Of a stretch of 64,000 nucleotides of DNA, positions 12,120 through 23,729 are shown piece after piece (position 1 is the first letter of the stretch; each line of letters begins with the position of its first letter). Under the pieces are notes generated by a model, which saw nothing but the letters and a program-made list of their open reading frames with translations, was not told the origin of the DNA and did no database searches. This stretch comes from Sinonovacula constricta (lineage: Eukaryota; Mollusca; Bivalvia; Cardiida; Solecurtidae), in assembly GCA_007844125.1 (NCBI GenBank), contig CM017573.1, positions 3,177,141 to 3,241,140 on the forward strand, written 5' to 3'. Made by a program: the position numbers and the translations under genes.

Positions 12120-14740
12120 ATGCTGTGAGATGCTGTGGCCCAGCTTTAACCCCGGGTATATTATGGACTTGGGGTATGCTCTGGCCCAGTTTACTTTAAC
12201 CTCTGGAATATTATTGCCTGGGGGTATGCTCTGGCCCAGCCTACATTAACCCCGGGTATATTATGGACTGGGGGTATGCTCTGGCCCAGCCTACTTTAAC
12301 CCCGGGTATATTATTGACTGGGGGTATGCTCTAGCCCAGCCTACTTTAACCTCTGGTATATTATGAGGTGGTGGGTATGCTCTGGTCCAGCCTACTTTAA
12401 CCCCGGGTATATTATGGACTGGTGGGTATGCTCTGGCCCAGCCTACATTAACCTCTGGTATATTATGGACTAGTGGGTATGCTCTGGTCCGGCCTACTTT
12501 AACCCCGGGTATATTATGGACTGGTGGGTATGCTCTGGCCCAGCCTACATTAACCTCTGGTATATTATGGACTAGTGGGTATGCTCTGGTCCGGCCTACT
12601 TTAACCTCTGGTATATTATGGACTAGTGGGTATGCCCTGGTCCGGCCTACTTTAACCACGGGTATATTATGGACTGGGGGTATGCTCTGGTCCAGCCTAC
12701 TTTAACCCCGGGTATATTATGGACTGGTGGGTATGCTCTGGCCCAGCCTACTTTAACCCCGGGTATATTATAGACTGGGGGTATGCTCTGGCCCAGCCTA
12801 CTTTAACCCCGGGTATATTATGGACTGGGGGTACGCTCTGTCCCGGCCTACTTTAACCTCTGGTATATTATGGACTTGTGGCTATGCTCTGTCCCGGCCT
12901 ACTTTAACCTCTGGTATATTATGGACTTGTGGGTATGCCCCGGCCTAAGCATACTTTAACCTCTGGTATATTATGGACTGGTGGCTATGCTCTGTCCCGG
13001 CCTACTTTAACCTCTGCTATATTATGGACTTGGGCTATGCTCTGGTCCGGCCTACTTTAACCTCTGGTATATTATGGACTGGTGGGAATGCTCTGGTCCG
13101 GCCTACTTTAACCTCTGGTATATCATGGACTGGTGGGTATGCTCTGATCCGGCCTACTTTAACCTTTGGTATATCATGAGCTGGTGGGTATGCTCTGATC
13201 CGGCCTACTTTAACCTCTGGTATATCATGGACTGGTGGGTATGCTCTTTCCCGGCCTACTTTAACACCGGGTAGATCATGAGCTGGTGGGTATTCTCTGG
13301 TCCGGCCTACTTTAACCTCTGGTATATTATGGACTGGTGGGTATGCTTTTGTCCGGCCTACTTTAACCTCTGGTATATTATGGACTGGGGGTATGCTCTG
13401 GTCCGGCCTACTTTAACCTATGGTATATAATGGACTGGGGGTATGCTCTGGTCCAGCCTACTTTAACCTCTGGTATATTATTGACTGGGGGTATGCTCTG
13501 GTCCTGACCTACTTTAACCTCTGGTATATTATGGACTGGGGGTATGCTCTGGTCCTGACCTACTTTAACCTCTGGTATATTATGGACTGGGGGTATGCTC
13601 CGGTCCGGCCTACTTTAACCTCTGGTATATTATGGACTGGGGGTATGCTCTGGTCCGGCCTACTTTAACCTCTGGTATATTATGGACTGGGGGTATGCTG
13701 TGGTCCGGCCTACTTTAACCTCTGGTATATTATGGACTTGGGGTATGCTCTGGTCCTGACCTACTTTAACCTCTGGCATATTATGGACTGGTGGGTATGC
13801 CCCGGTCTAAGCCTACTTTAACCTCTAGCATATTATGGACTGGTGGGTATGCTCTTTCCCGACCTACTTTAACCTCTGGTATATTATAGACTGGTGACTA
13901 TGCTCTTTTCCGGCCTACTTTAACCTCTGGTATATTATAGACTGGTGGGTATGCTCTGGTCCGGCCTACTTTAACCTATGGCATATTATGGACTTGTGGG
14001 TATGCTCTGGTCCGGCCTACTTTAAACTCTGGTATATTATGGACTGGGGGTATGCTCTGGTCCTGACCTACTTTAACCTCTTGTATATTATGGACAGGGG
14101 GTATGCTCTGGTCCGGCCTACTTTAACCTCTGGTATATTATGGACTGGGGGTATGCTCTGGTCCTGACCTACTTTAACTTCTGGCATATTGTGGACTGGT
14201 GGGTATGCTCTGGCCCAGCCTACTTTAACCTCTGGTATATTATGGACTGGTGGGTATGCTCTGGTCCGGCCTACTTTAACCTCTGGTATATTATGGACTG
14301 GTGGGTATGCTCTGGTCCGGCCTACTTTAACCTCTGGTATATTATGGACTGGTGGGTATGCTCTGGTCCGGCCTACTTTAACCTCTGGTATATTATGGAC
14401 TGGTGGGTATGCTCTGGTCCGGCCTACTTTAACCTCTGGTATATTATGGACTGGGGGTATGCTCTGGTCCGGCCTACTTTAACCTCTGGTATATTATGGA
14501 CTGGTGGGTATGCTCTGGTCCGGCCTACTTTAACCTCTGGTATATTATGGACTGGTGGGTATGCTCTGGTCCAGCCTACTTTAACACCTGATATATTAAG
14601 GACTGGTGGCTATGCCAGGTCTATGCCACTCTTACCCCTGGTATATTATTGAACCGCGGTTATGCTCTTGCCCAGTCATATCAAGCTTCGGGTATATTAT
14701 GGACTGGTGGGTATGCTTGGGCCCAGACAACTCACGGGTA
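12120..14740. repeat. 50/51-bp minisatellite, about 51 copies
   Basis: The unit contains CCTACTTTAACCTCTGGTAT followed by ATTATGGACTGGTGGGTATG and CTCTGGTCCGG. A 50-bp variant has GGGGG in place of GGTGGG, and left-hand copies carry CCCCGGG where right-hand ones carry CTCTGG. Copies from about 14190 to 14590 are nearly identical; both ends are more diverged. The 51-bp length is a multiple of three, so the open frames of up to 170 codons seen here are by-products. Confidence 0.93.
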
Positions 14741-15549
14741 TTTCATGAACTGATGGGAATGCTGAGGCTTGCTATATCGGCTGCCAAGTGCAGCAAGATA
14801 AATTGGCTTAATAAGCTGAATGATGACCATTATGATAGTAACTTATCATTTTCCTGTCTTTCAGGATGTGTTACTTTTAATGTAAGCTGATGTCGAGAGT
14901 CAATTTACGAGTGATATTTATCGATTATATTAATTAAGACTTTCCAAGAAACTTAACACAACACCCTTAAACATTCCGAGACGTTACTAACCTATACTTA
15001 ATATTGTTAGGTGTTATTACATGTAAATGTTTCTTGAAGAATTGCTATCGACTTGGCATCAAATTGTGTAGCCCTTGATCCAACAGCTGATATACACTGG
15101 ATACTGGCTGGTCTAAACCAGCACTATTTGCTTATGTCGGATCAATATGTTCATGGCGGGATACGTGTTACAAGCTCTATGTCCTGTTTAGAAAGGAAGT
15201 GAATGTTATAGTAAACTTCCTGTAAGTTTATAGAGAATAGACACCACATGTCATAACACAGTATGTACTTGGATTGTGACAAAATAACGGCACAGAATTG
15301 TAGTTGTAAATTTTGAAAGTTAATTTGCACGTTAGAGGGAAAACAGACTACCATTATGGTGAGTTGATAACCATGTTTTATGTTTAATATGAAGACCTAT
15401 CACTTCCAGTGCTTAACGACAGAATGTGACTAGTAAGAAATGTATCCACTTACGTTGTCATATCTTATTTAGCTTTTATCCTTATTTAGTTCTCAATTTG
15501 CTTCCTGTTCTTTTCCGTTCATGCTTTATCCCTATCTTCTTTTTCCTAG
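14741..15549. other. Spacer between arrays
   Basis: Unique sequence with no gene I can support. A strong acceptor-like pyrimidine tract plus CAG ends at 14864, and a donor-like GTAAGC follows 17 nt later. A second acceptor-like tract (CTTCTTTTTCCTAG) ends at 15549 exactly where the 67-bp array starts. Confidence 0.4.
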
Positions 15550-16335
15550 TCTATGTCTATACATGTACCACCCTGGTACGTGAAATATATGAATGTTGTC
15601 ATCGTAACATAATAAGTCAATGTCTGTACTTTTACCTCTCTGGTACGTGAAATATATCAATATTGTCATCGTAACATAATAAGTCAATGTCTGTACTTTT
15701 ACCTCTCTGGTACGTGAAATATATCAATATTGTCATCGTAACATAATAAGTCAATGTCTGTACTTTTACCTCTCTGGTACGTGAATATATCAATATTTTC
15801 ATCGTAACACAATTAGTCAATGTCTGTACTTTTACCTCTCTGGTACGTGAAATATATGAATATTGTCATCGTAACATAATAAGTCAATGTCTGTACTTTT
15901 ACCTCTCTGGTACGTGAATATATCAATATTTTCATCGTAACACAATTAGTCAATGTCTGTACTTTTACCTCTCTGGTACGTGAAATATATCAATATTGTC
16001 ATCGTAACATAATAAGTCTATGTCTGTACTTTTACCTCTCTGGTACGTGAAATATATCAATATTGTCATCGTAACATAATAAGTCAATGTCTGTACTTTT
16101 ACCTCTCTGGTACGTGAAATATATCAATATTGTCATCGTAACATAATTAGTCTACGTTTGTACTTGTACCCCTCTGGTACGTGAAATATATCAATGTTGT
16201 CATCGTAACATAATTAGTCTATGTCTGTACTTTTACCTCACTGGTACGTGAAATATATGAATGTTGTCATCGTAACATAATTAGTCTATGTCTGTACTTT
16301 TGCTCCTCTTGTACGTAAAATATATGAAAGTTGGC
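15550..16335. repeat. 67-bp minisatellite, about 11-12 copies
   Basis: The unit starts TCAATGTCTGTACTTTTACC, continues TCTCTGGTACGTGAAATATA and ends near CATCGTAACATAATAAG. Every full unit carries CTGGTACGT, which resembles a 5' splice site (CTG|GTACGT). The first unit follows directly on an acceptor-like tract ending at 15549, so its first 26 nt could be a small exon of an unseen gene. That reading is speculative. Confidence 0.9.
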
Positions 16336-16430
16336 ATCGAACATTATGATCCTTGTCTGTTCTTTTATCCATAAATTTTGTTATCGTTAAACATGCCATG
16401 GCAAACTTAACTGACCGCGCATTTGCACAT

Positions 16431-17245
16431 CTGATACGATGTCAATGATATATTCCAATTAAATCGTATTTTGTCAATGATATATCCCCACCCCCACCAC
16501 CAAACTAAATGCGCATTCTGTCAATGCTATATTCTATCTAAATGGATATTTTTTCAGTGCTATATCCACTCCCCCGCCCCCCCACCCCCGCACACACACA
16601 CACACTAAGTGCGTGTTTTGTCAATGCTATATTCTAACTAAATCCTATTTTGTCAATTCTATCCCCCCACCCACCCACCCACACACTAAATGCGTCTTTT
16701 GACAATGCTATATTCTATCTAAATGCGTATTTTGTCAATGCTATATACCAACTAAATCGTATTTTGTCAATTCTATCCCCCACCCCCACTAAATGCGTAT
16801 TTTGTTAATGCTATATTCCATCTAAATGCGTATTTTTTCAATGCTATATTCCCCGCCCACTAAATGCGTATTTTGTCAATGCCACATTCCATCTAAATCG
16901 TACTTTGTCGATGCTATACCCCACCCCACCCACTAAATGCGTATTTCGTTAATGATATGTCTCTCCCCCACTAAATGCGTATTTTGTCAATGCTATATTC
17001 CATATAAATGTGTATTTTGTCAATGCTATATCCCCCACTAAATGCATATTTTGCTATCCCCCACACTACCCCATACACTAAATGCGCATTTTGTCCATGC
17101 TATAGTCCATCTAAGTGAGTATTTGTCGTTGCTTTATTCCAACTTAATTTGTATTATGTCAATGCTATATTCCAACTAAATAAGTATTTTGTCAATGCTA
17201 TATCCCCCAACCCCAACCCCACCTCCACCACCACCCCACTAAACA
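16431..17245. repeat. Degenerate ~30-40-bp tandem repeat with C-rich spacers
   Basis: The recurring core is AAATGCGTATTTTGTCAATG followed by CTATATTCC or CTATATCCCCCACCCC. Spacing is irregular because C/A-rich stretches of variable length separate the cores. A short CA run lies near 16590-16605. Confidence 0.85.
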
Positions 17246-17934
17246 GCATTTTCAAATTCTGCATTTTCTGCAGTTACTTTACCATAAGAAAGTAAAATTA
17301 GTTAACAATATGGTATATCTTAGATCGGTAAAACGCCTTTTGTAAAGCTTATAAGTATTCAAAATGGCGTCTGTCACATGATCACACTTAACTGTCCTGA
17401 TCTCCTAGTTAAGAAAGATTCATAGCTATGATCCATCTAGTAGTCGGAACAAAGTAAGTATCTAAGCCAATATCTATTAGCAAATATGGTAGTAAAACTG
17501 ATGTCAGAAGCGTTAATTTATGAGCGAGTTAATTTATTCATAGATTGACACCACCAAATTTATTTGACTTCATGTTACTTAAAATGGTTGAATTTTTGTT
17601 TTTTGTTGATACAAACTTTTTAAATTATGTTAAAAATTATTTACTTCGTCTAATAACAAACTTACGTGTATTTCCTTTGATGGACATTGAACTTTGGTTC
17701 TTCAATTCCATCTTCACATGAACAGGATGCTACAACCATTTATTCGTCTCTGGTCATGTTTGTTCATGATTCAGAAAGTTAATTTTATTTGTGGTCAACC
17801 ATTTTTGTGTTGTTTTTCAAATCGAAATAATACCATATTCCTTTTCTAAACACTATGTGGACATTATTTTTCTATGACGTCACTACTTTCGTCATAACGT
17901 ATAGAAAATATCAGCGCATGGACATTTTGCTTTG
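17246..17934. other. Unique AT-rich spacer
   Basis: No open frame or recognised element. TATGACGTCACTA near 17873-17885 contains a CRE-type palindrome (TGACGTCA) of unknown relevance. Confidence 0.4.
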
Positions 17935-18200
17935 ACCGGCCGCAATAGCTCAGGTGGTAGAGCGTCGGCTTGCAAATCGTGAGGTCGTGGGTTTGAACCC
18001 CGGCCGGGTAAAACTAAAGACTTTAAAGTTGGTAGTAGTTGCTTCCCTCCTAACGCTCGGGGCTAAGGGGACAGCATTACGCCTGACTCGCCGGTGTCAG
18101 TATAATGGACCGGCCGGGTTCAGTCCCTGGGCACCTCATAAGTGCCCCTGTGCTATAATGATAGAAATGTCGCTGCGCAGTATCGGCAAAAATGTCGCCT
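17935..18200 (+). mobile_element. tRNA-derived SINE (family 1), full-length copy
   Basis: The head looks like a tRNA, with an A box (TAGCTCAGGTGGTAGAGCG, from 17946) and a B box (GGTTTGAACCC, near 17990-18000), as expected for an internal RNA polymerase III promoter. A shared body follows: GACTTTAAAGTTGGTAGTAG, then GGACCGGCCGGGTTCAGTCC, then CTCATAAGTGCCCCTGTGCT, ending near ATCGGCAAAAATG. The same body occurs at 62586-62857 and, with an internal deletion, at 38243-38350, which identifies a dispersed family. The 3' half has no tRNA fold, so this is not a working tRNA gene. Confidence 0.85.
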
Positions 18201-19617
18201 AATCCTATCCCACATTTTGTTTTCAAATAGAACGTTTTTCTTTTCGTTGCTTGCATCTGAGAAACTCGTCAGGAAGTGCGAGGTTAGAGCTCTGTAAAAC
18301 CGGTTTAAGCACCCCAGTCGGTCCATATTGCCGACTGACCGTTCCAAGGCGGTAACTGTCGGGTTTGCTCTTTTCCTTAAATGACTCATCATAAAGTTGT
18401 TCTTACTTTTCGCCTGGCCTGCATGTGAAATACCTTTGTTCTGTGCCTTTTCGGAGTTTGGTATATGTTGCAATACTCATAGGACTTTGTCATATATTCT
18501 TATTCTTGCTGTATTTTATTATAGAAATGAATAGTTAAATACACGCACCATCCGGGACATGGCTGTCCGAATATATGAACACTTTTTGGTGATTTATCGA
18601 ACTACAATTTGACGAAGTTGTTGATACACTTATTTTAAATTTTATGTGAATCATTTCAAATGGAATGTTTTGTACTGTACATGACCAAACTGCTTATAAT
18701 TTTAGTTGATTTAGCGGAACACTTCTGATATTCTGAAACATTCAAAAGCAGTTACGTTGTGGTAATAAATATTTATTTGAAAAGTACTTTGCAGTAGGTC
18801 AACTAGTCTATTTACGTACTAATACTTATTTGTAAGCATACAAGCTTGCGGTAATAGGCAAACGATCAATAATGTCATATTTTGTCTTAAGCAGCCAACT
18901 TGTTTTAAGCAGCGAATTTTGGGCTGTCCCTTGGGTGGTTGCTTAATACAAGTATCACTGTTTGGGGAGGGTGGGTGGGGTGTTATAACATTATAAATTT
19001 TAAAAAGAAATAAAATATATAAAGCATTATCCTTATTTGCTTATTAGGATATAAAATAATTAAACCAAGACCTTCAGAAAAAAAATAATGTCCTGGGTGA
19101 TGATGAAAATGAAAGGATGAGAAATGTGAAATCACACTGACATGGCATGCATATAGATCACTTTTTTTTCGAAAAACAGACTAATATTTGAATGCTCTTG
19201 CCACATTAATAGCACATAAATATGTTTTAATACTGGTGAACAAATTTCCCGCTGAAAAGTATTGATTGAATCATATGTGTACTGAAGATACCATGATTTT
19301 CTCGCTTTTCTTGTATAAGCTTGACCAATACCATAATAAAAAAACATGTTATAATAGAAGGGCTGTATTTATTATACCATTTGCAGTGGCTTATGAATTT
19401 GTAAACACAAGAAGAAGAAAAAACAAGCAAAGAACAACCATTATAAGCACCTACCTGTATGTTTTAATAGGTCGTATGATATTTCGAATATGGATCATTT
19501 TGTATGGATACACATACCGATAATACTGACCGATACGGAGCTCTACCTTTAACACGTATCCTGTCATCGCTCTCTCCCGCTAATTGCATAAGTGTTTTTT
19601 ATGTTATCCACCTACAG
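18201..19617. other. No gene recognised; region upstream of PLAC8-family exons
   Basis: Probably intron or 5' flank of the PLAC8-family gene. The missing start-codon exon should lie here or further left, but I could not identify it. A segment around 18290-18470 (CAGTCGGTCC, CCGTTCCAAGGCGGTAACTG) looks like a degraded repeat. Confidence 0.35.
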
Positions 19618-20953
19618 TCCGGCGATTGGACCCATCCGCTGTTCAACTGTTTTGATGACCTGGGAATCTGCCTGCTGGCCTACTTTGCTCCGTGTGTCCT
19701 CTTTGGTCAAAACAATGAACGGATGCAGGAGGGAAGCTGTGTCCTTTGTGGTAATTATTTTAATTCATTATTATTCATAGCAAATATTTACAAAATCGAT
19801 TTTCACCTTCGGGGATGAACCAGTAGTATTGTAGCCAAATTAGTTGTTTCACCAGACCAGTGCATGGTTATATTTATATGCGAATCTTAAGCATTTTACC
19901 CAAATTTTCGTTCAAACAAAAATCCCCTTGCATGCAGTACATTGCTGAAAATGATGAATCCAAATGCAGCAGTAAACAGGGCTCCTATCAGATGATAGGA
20001 TGTATACATTAGTTGTCATTTCTTACATCTATTTAAAACAAAACATGACTGACATGACATGAGAATTGTGTCTCTTATAGCTTGCACGGCTTTTCTAAGT
20101 CATTTGGTTTGTGAATAATACGACCATAGGCCAATAAAATTACCGCCGATGAAGGTCAACACATTGGAATGCGTAAATGAACTTCGTTCCAATAATTAAT
20201 TTATCTTGGAGCAAAAAAGAGACTAATTGGCTAAAATTAGTCACCATAGATTTGAAAAAATAACGCTGCAAATAAACACAATTGGCGGATAGAAAAGGGC
20301 ATCCATCCTTTCTGATCACCCTTCGTTCTTATACTTGATTTATAATACAAATTCTATGTTTGACTTCTTGTTTAGAACCAAAACATATTAGCAGAAACAT
20401 GACCAGTTCCAGACCAATTATAAGATGCGGGGAGGGGTTGGGACAGCAGTGTCCTGTGTAATCTCAATTCATAATTCTCTTGAATTGTTTTTATTAATTT
20501 TAATTTATTGGATAAAACCAGTTCAGATAGTTATCATATGTCCTGTTTGGGTACAAAAATATTAGCACTTATATGTTCTTTAATTGCCGTCAACACAACT
20601 TATAATCAAACTTAATTAAAATAAACAACTTTTAATTGAACTGAATTACAATAGTTCATATAGGTATCTTATTAGCAAAGACGGCCACGTAAAAAGTAAC
20701 ACCCTTGCATCTATATGAATCTTGTTATATCCGACATGTTTGTGTTTATTTAACAGGAATAGCCTTCTTCATCCCGGTCTTCAACCTGATTCAGTGGGTG
20801 AATTTACGCGGCAAGATCCGCGAGATGAATAACATAGAGGGCTCTATGCTTGGTGATTGCTTCACAATTCTGCTGTGTGGCATGTGCGCATTGGCGCAGG
20901 AATCAATGGAAGTGCGGAATATCCCGGGTCTGATGTCAATGGCCCGTGAATAA
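19618..20953 (+). CDS. PLAC8-family cysteine-rich protein, last two coding exons
   Basis: Exon 19618-19750 (acceptor CCACCTACAG, donor GTAATT) joins exon 20757-20953 (acceptor TTTAACAG) in frame and ends at TAA 20951-20953, giving 109 visible residues. The reading starts SGDWTHPLFNCFDDLGICLL, then has the APCVLFGQN motif, a Cys cluster (GSCVLCG), a hydrophobic stretch (GIAFFIPVFNLIQW), the RGKIREMNNIEGS motif, and DCFTILLCGMCALAQESMEV. The order W-x-LF-C...PCVLFG...R-x-KIR...IEGS...DC...C-x-x-CAL-Q-E is the hallmark of the PLAC8/Cys-rich (cornifelin-like) family. Members are small membrane-associated proteins of about 110 residues, so only a few N-terminal residues are missing. The initiator exon was not found. 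The frame is open upstream of 19618 to an ATG at 19504, but the acceptor consensus argues that the exon begins at 19618. The stop codon overlaps an AATAAA. Confidence 0.88.
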
Positions 20954-20954
20954 A
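20949..20954 (+). terminator. AATAAA overlapping the PLAC8-family stop codon
   Basis: The hexamer AATAAA spans the last Glu codon and the TAA stop (GAA TAA A). If it were the functional polyadenylation signal the 3' UTR would be only some 15-30 nt. It may equally be fortuitous in AT-rich DNA. Confidence 0.3.
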
Positions 20955-21562
20955 ATTGAAAATTTGTGAATTTGTTGGTACATATGTCGTTACTCTTTTT
21001 ACATTGATATCTATAGATAGGCCGGGCTGGATCTTATGATGATATTGATAGTAATGATGTGCTTTGCGTGTGTATGTTTATAATATATATGTATGTGTGT
21101 GAACAATGTGTTGATGTTGCTTCCTTTTACCAGTTTTTTTTACCTCCGACCAATAACCATATGCAAACATACCATCCTTTAAATTTATTGTCTATAGGTT
21201 GGGAGAAACATCGACGTTGCAATGGTTTTCACCTTTTTTAACAAATGAAACCCAACCTTAGATTGAGATTAGCTCCAAATTGAGCATGCGGAAGTAAGCT
21301 ACATGCATGCATACAAGGCAGTCATGAACAGTTCAAGGAATACTTCAAGTTCTTATAATCAAAAGCAGAAGTTTACATATGAAAAGTTAGACAATTTTTA
21401 AATGAAACCTTTTATACCAGACTTTCAAAATATGCAAGTAAACTATGGCTTCTGTGAAGAAAACAACGAATACTCAAGAAGTAGCAACACTTTTTATGTC
21501 ATACTTTGTAAATTTGGCAAAATATATTTGAAAAACTGTGAGTATAGTCCAGAGACCTATCC
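20955..21562. other. 3' flank of PLAC8-family gene; nothing recognised
   Basis: AT-rich sequence with no open frame of note. It may include the 3' UTR of the PLAC8-family gene. Confidence 0.4.
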
Positions 21563-22075
21563 AATAGATAGTTTCCACATCAGTGAACATCCCTTATCTT
21601 GGCAGCCATCTTTGATGGCAAAATCAAGGGATTTTCAGATGAATTGTATAGAAGCGTAAATTATATTTTTCTTGTTATTTCTTCATTTCAAGTCCAAAAA
21701 TTAAAAGCTCTACACCATTGAAAATTTCTTAAAATTAATATTTTAGAATACAATATTTTTAAAATTGATAAATGCACAAAGAATTAATACAAAGAAACAA
21801 AAAAGATACTGGCTCATCCTTAAACAAAATGACCAGTGTATCTTTCTGGTTGTATTTTTTACGTTTTAAACTATAAAAATATATTTAAAATACTTCAGAA
21901 AAGCTGCTAAATTTGATATAAAATTCAGTAAAACTTTTTGCAAAATAAAAACACAGTGGTGAGTTTAATACAGCAATATTTCCAGATTTCGTCATGCATT
22001 AGCTTCTGCCTTCAAAGATGGCTGCCTTAAACTGTCTTATTAGTGCCTATGACATCACGTGGAAACTATTTATAA
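21563..22075 (+). mobile_element. MITE copy 1 (TIR-flanked non-autonomous DNA transposon)
   Basis: The left end reads GATAGTTTCCACATCAG..AGCCATCTTTGATGGCA. The right end, read on the minus strand, gives AAATAGTTTCCACGTGATG..AGCCATCTTTGAAGGCA, an imperfect terminal inverted repeat of about 60 bp. The interior is AT-rich without coding potential. A second copy lies at 25784-26370 in the opposite orientation with extended similarity throughout. Both copies are bordered by TA dinucleotides, compatible with a TA target-site duplication. Confidence 0.75.
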
Positions 22076-22501
22076 AAATAAACAATAATAATGAGGAGTT
22101 ATTGTTTTACCCAAAGCCCATCTAAGATTACGAAAGTTAATTATAACTCTGTCCTAAAATTATGAAAGTTTTTATTTGAAACACCCGAGGTTGATCAAAT
22201 ATCTGCAAAACTACTCAGACAGTGACAGAGCATTTATTCCGCACATTACAGCTCTTGTAACTATCTCAATGTGCTAAAGGAAGCACAAGGTTAACCCTTG
22301 TTGAAGAAAAATGACACACCACAAAAATTTAATCTAAAGCCAGTTAGTATATTAACAAAGCCTTCAAAAATATGTGATGCTTCAGACCCGGATATACCGG
22401 GGGTCGAATGGGCCATGCCCCCCCCCCCCAACCCGCCCAGTCATTTTTCTCAACCATATTTATTGAGCAATATTGGCTATGCTGCAATCGAAACTCCTCA
22501 T
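22076..22501. other. Spacer with a short C run
   Basis: No gene seen. A run of about ten C lies near 22420-22430. Confidence 0.4.
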
Positions 22502-23207
22502 GTAATTCCGTTCTCGGGACAATCATCCCTCGGATGTATCTGGTGCAATGATACTCGCACAAATCACAATCGTTTTGTTCGCCGGAAGTCGGAACAAGAT
22601 GCTTAAAATGTAGTTCGCACATAACATAAACAATGGCGTCGTTTGACAGCTGTGTCTTTGCTGCGCCGGGTAAATTAAACTTGGATGATTTAAATTTGAA
22701 GCAGCCACAAAGTGAAGTTTTACAGGCATCGTACTATAGTGATCTGTCATCCGAGCTGCCATCTTTGTTTTGACGTCTGTCACAAAAGAAGTCCCATTTA
22801 GGGAAATGGTCAAGGTAATCCGACTACCTACATACATCCGAGAGCAATCGGAACTTCTCGGGTAATTCCGTCCTCGGAACAATCATCCCTCGGATGTATC
22901 TGGTGCAATGATACGTGCTCGAATCACGATCGTTTTGTTCGCCGAATTCGGAAGAAGATGCTTAAAATGTAGTTCGCATAAAACATGAACAATGCCCTCG
23001 TTTGACAGCTGTGTCTTTGCTGTGCCGGGTGAATTTAACTTGAATTATTTAAATTTGAAGCAGCCACAAAGTGGAGATTTGCAGGCATCGTACTGTAGTG
23101 AACTGTCATCCTTGCTGCCATCTTTGTTTTGACGTCTGTCACAAAAGAAGTCCCATTTTGGGAAGTGGCCGAGGTAATCCGACTACCTACATACATCCGA
23201 GAGATGA
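22502..23207. repeat. 360-bp direct tandem duplication
   Basis: Unit 1 (22502-22861) and unit 2 (22862-23207) align at a constant 360-bp spacing from GTAATTCCG to CCGACTACCTACATACATCC. Each retains a 46-codon open frame at the same place (22633-22773 and 22992-23132, starting M(A/P)SFDSCVFA and ending LPSLF). The frames have no indels between them, but nearly all codon differences change the amino acid, which argues against selection for a protein. A smaller ~40-bp direct repeat (ATTATCCGAGGTGTTCCGAT) follows at 23208-23280. Confidence 0.85.
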
Positions 23208-23424
23208 TTCGTGAATTATCCGAGGTGTTCCGATTGATCCGAGTGATGATTTGTGAATTATCCGAGGTGTTCCGATTGGGCTATGCTGACCTGAACACAC
23301 ACATTTTGTAGACCGTGTAGGAATAATCACGGGTATCTCAGGCTGTCATATCCTTTGCCGCCCGAGCAGTAATTAAAGCCAATCGGCCTCCTAATAGACA
23401 TATAATAACGGGACCGCTGACTAG

Positions 23425-23729
23425 TGACGTCACGCTATATACTCTATGTAAATAGGTTCAATCCGTCGCAGCGCCATAACCGGGTGTCATAAAAAACGTC
23501 CGGTGTAAACTAAAACAAAACAAGGAAAGCTGAAAGCTGTTTTAATATTAACGAACAAACACGTAAATCTCGTGTAAATGGGGAAAATAAGATGTGAAAT
23601 TATAATTCCAAAGGCTTTTACCAAAACAGAGTGGCGGGGACACTATTTCTTGTTGATGATCGTTCAGATTGAAGTCTGAACACAGACACGACGCACATCT
23701 GCTCCGCCAACTTTGAGTCAGCGCTAATT
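23425..23729 (+). promoter_or_regulatory. Candidate promoter and 5' non-coding exon
   Basis: A palindromic CRE (TGACGTCA, 23425-23432) is followed by a TATA-like CTATATACTC. Downstream lies a segment with higher G+C that contains GCGCCATAACCGGGTG and ends at a donor-like TAATTG|TAAGTT arrangement (GT at 23730). It could be a first exon of a plus-strand gene such as SETD2. No transcript evidence is available and the assignment is weak. Confidence 0.2.

Noticed and set aside
12973..14652. Open frames of 60-170 codons (repeats of YFNLWYIMDW)
   Set aside because: Read from the 51-bp array, whose length is a multiple of three; two frames are open together.
5060..14740. CRISPR-like arrays
   Set aside because: Repeats are contiguous or vary gradually, without constant repeats separated by unique spacers, and the genome is clearly that of an animal.
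17941..18012. Functional tRNA gene on plus strand
   Set aside because: A and B boxes are present, but the ends do not form an acceptor stem and the shared SINE body follows.
19504..19617. In-frame N-terminal extension of the PLAC8-family protein from ATG 19504
   Set aside because: The segment ends in a pyrimidine-rich acceptor (CCACCTACAG), and its composition is unlike the family N-terminus, so it is taken as intron.
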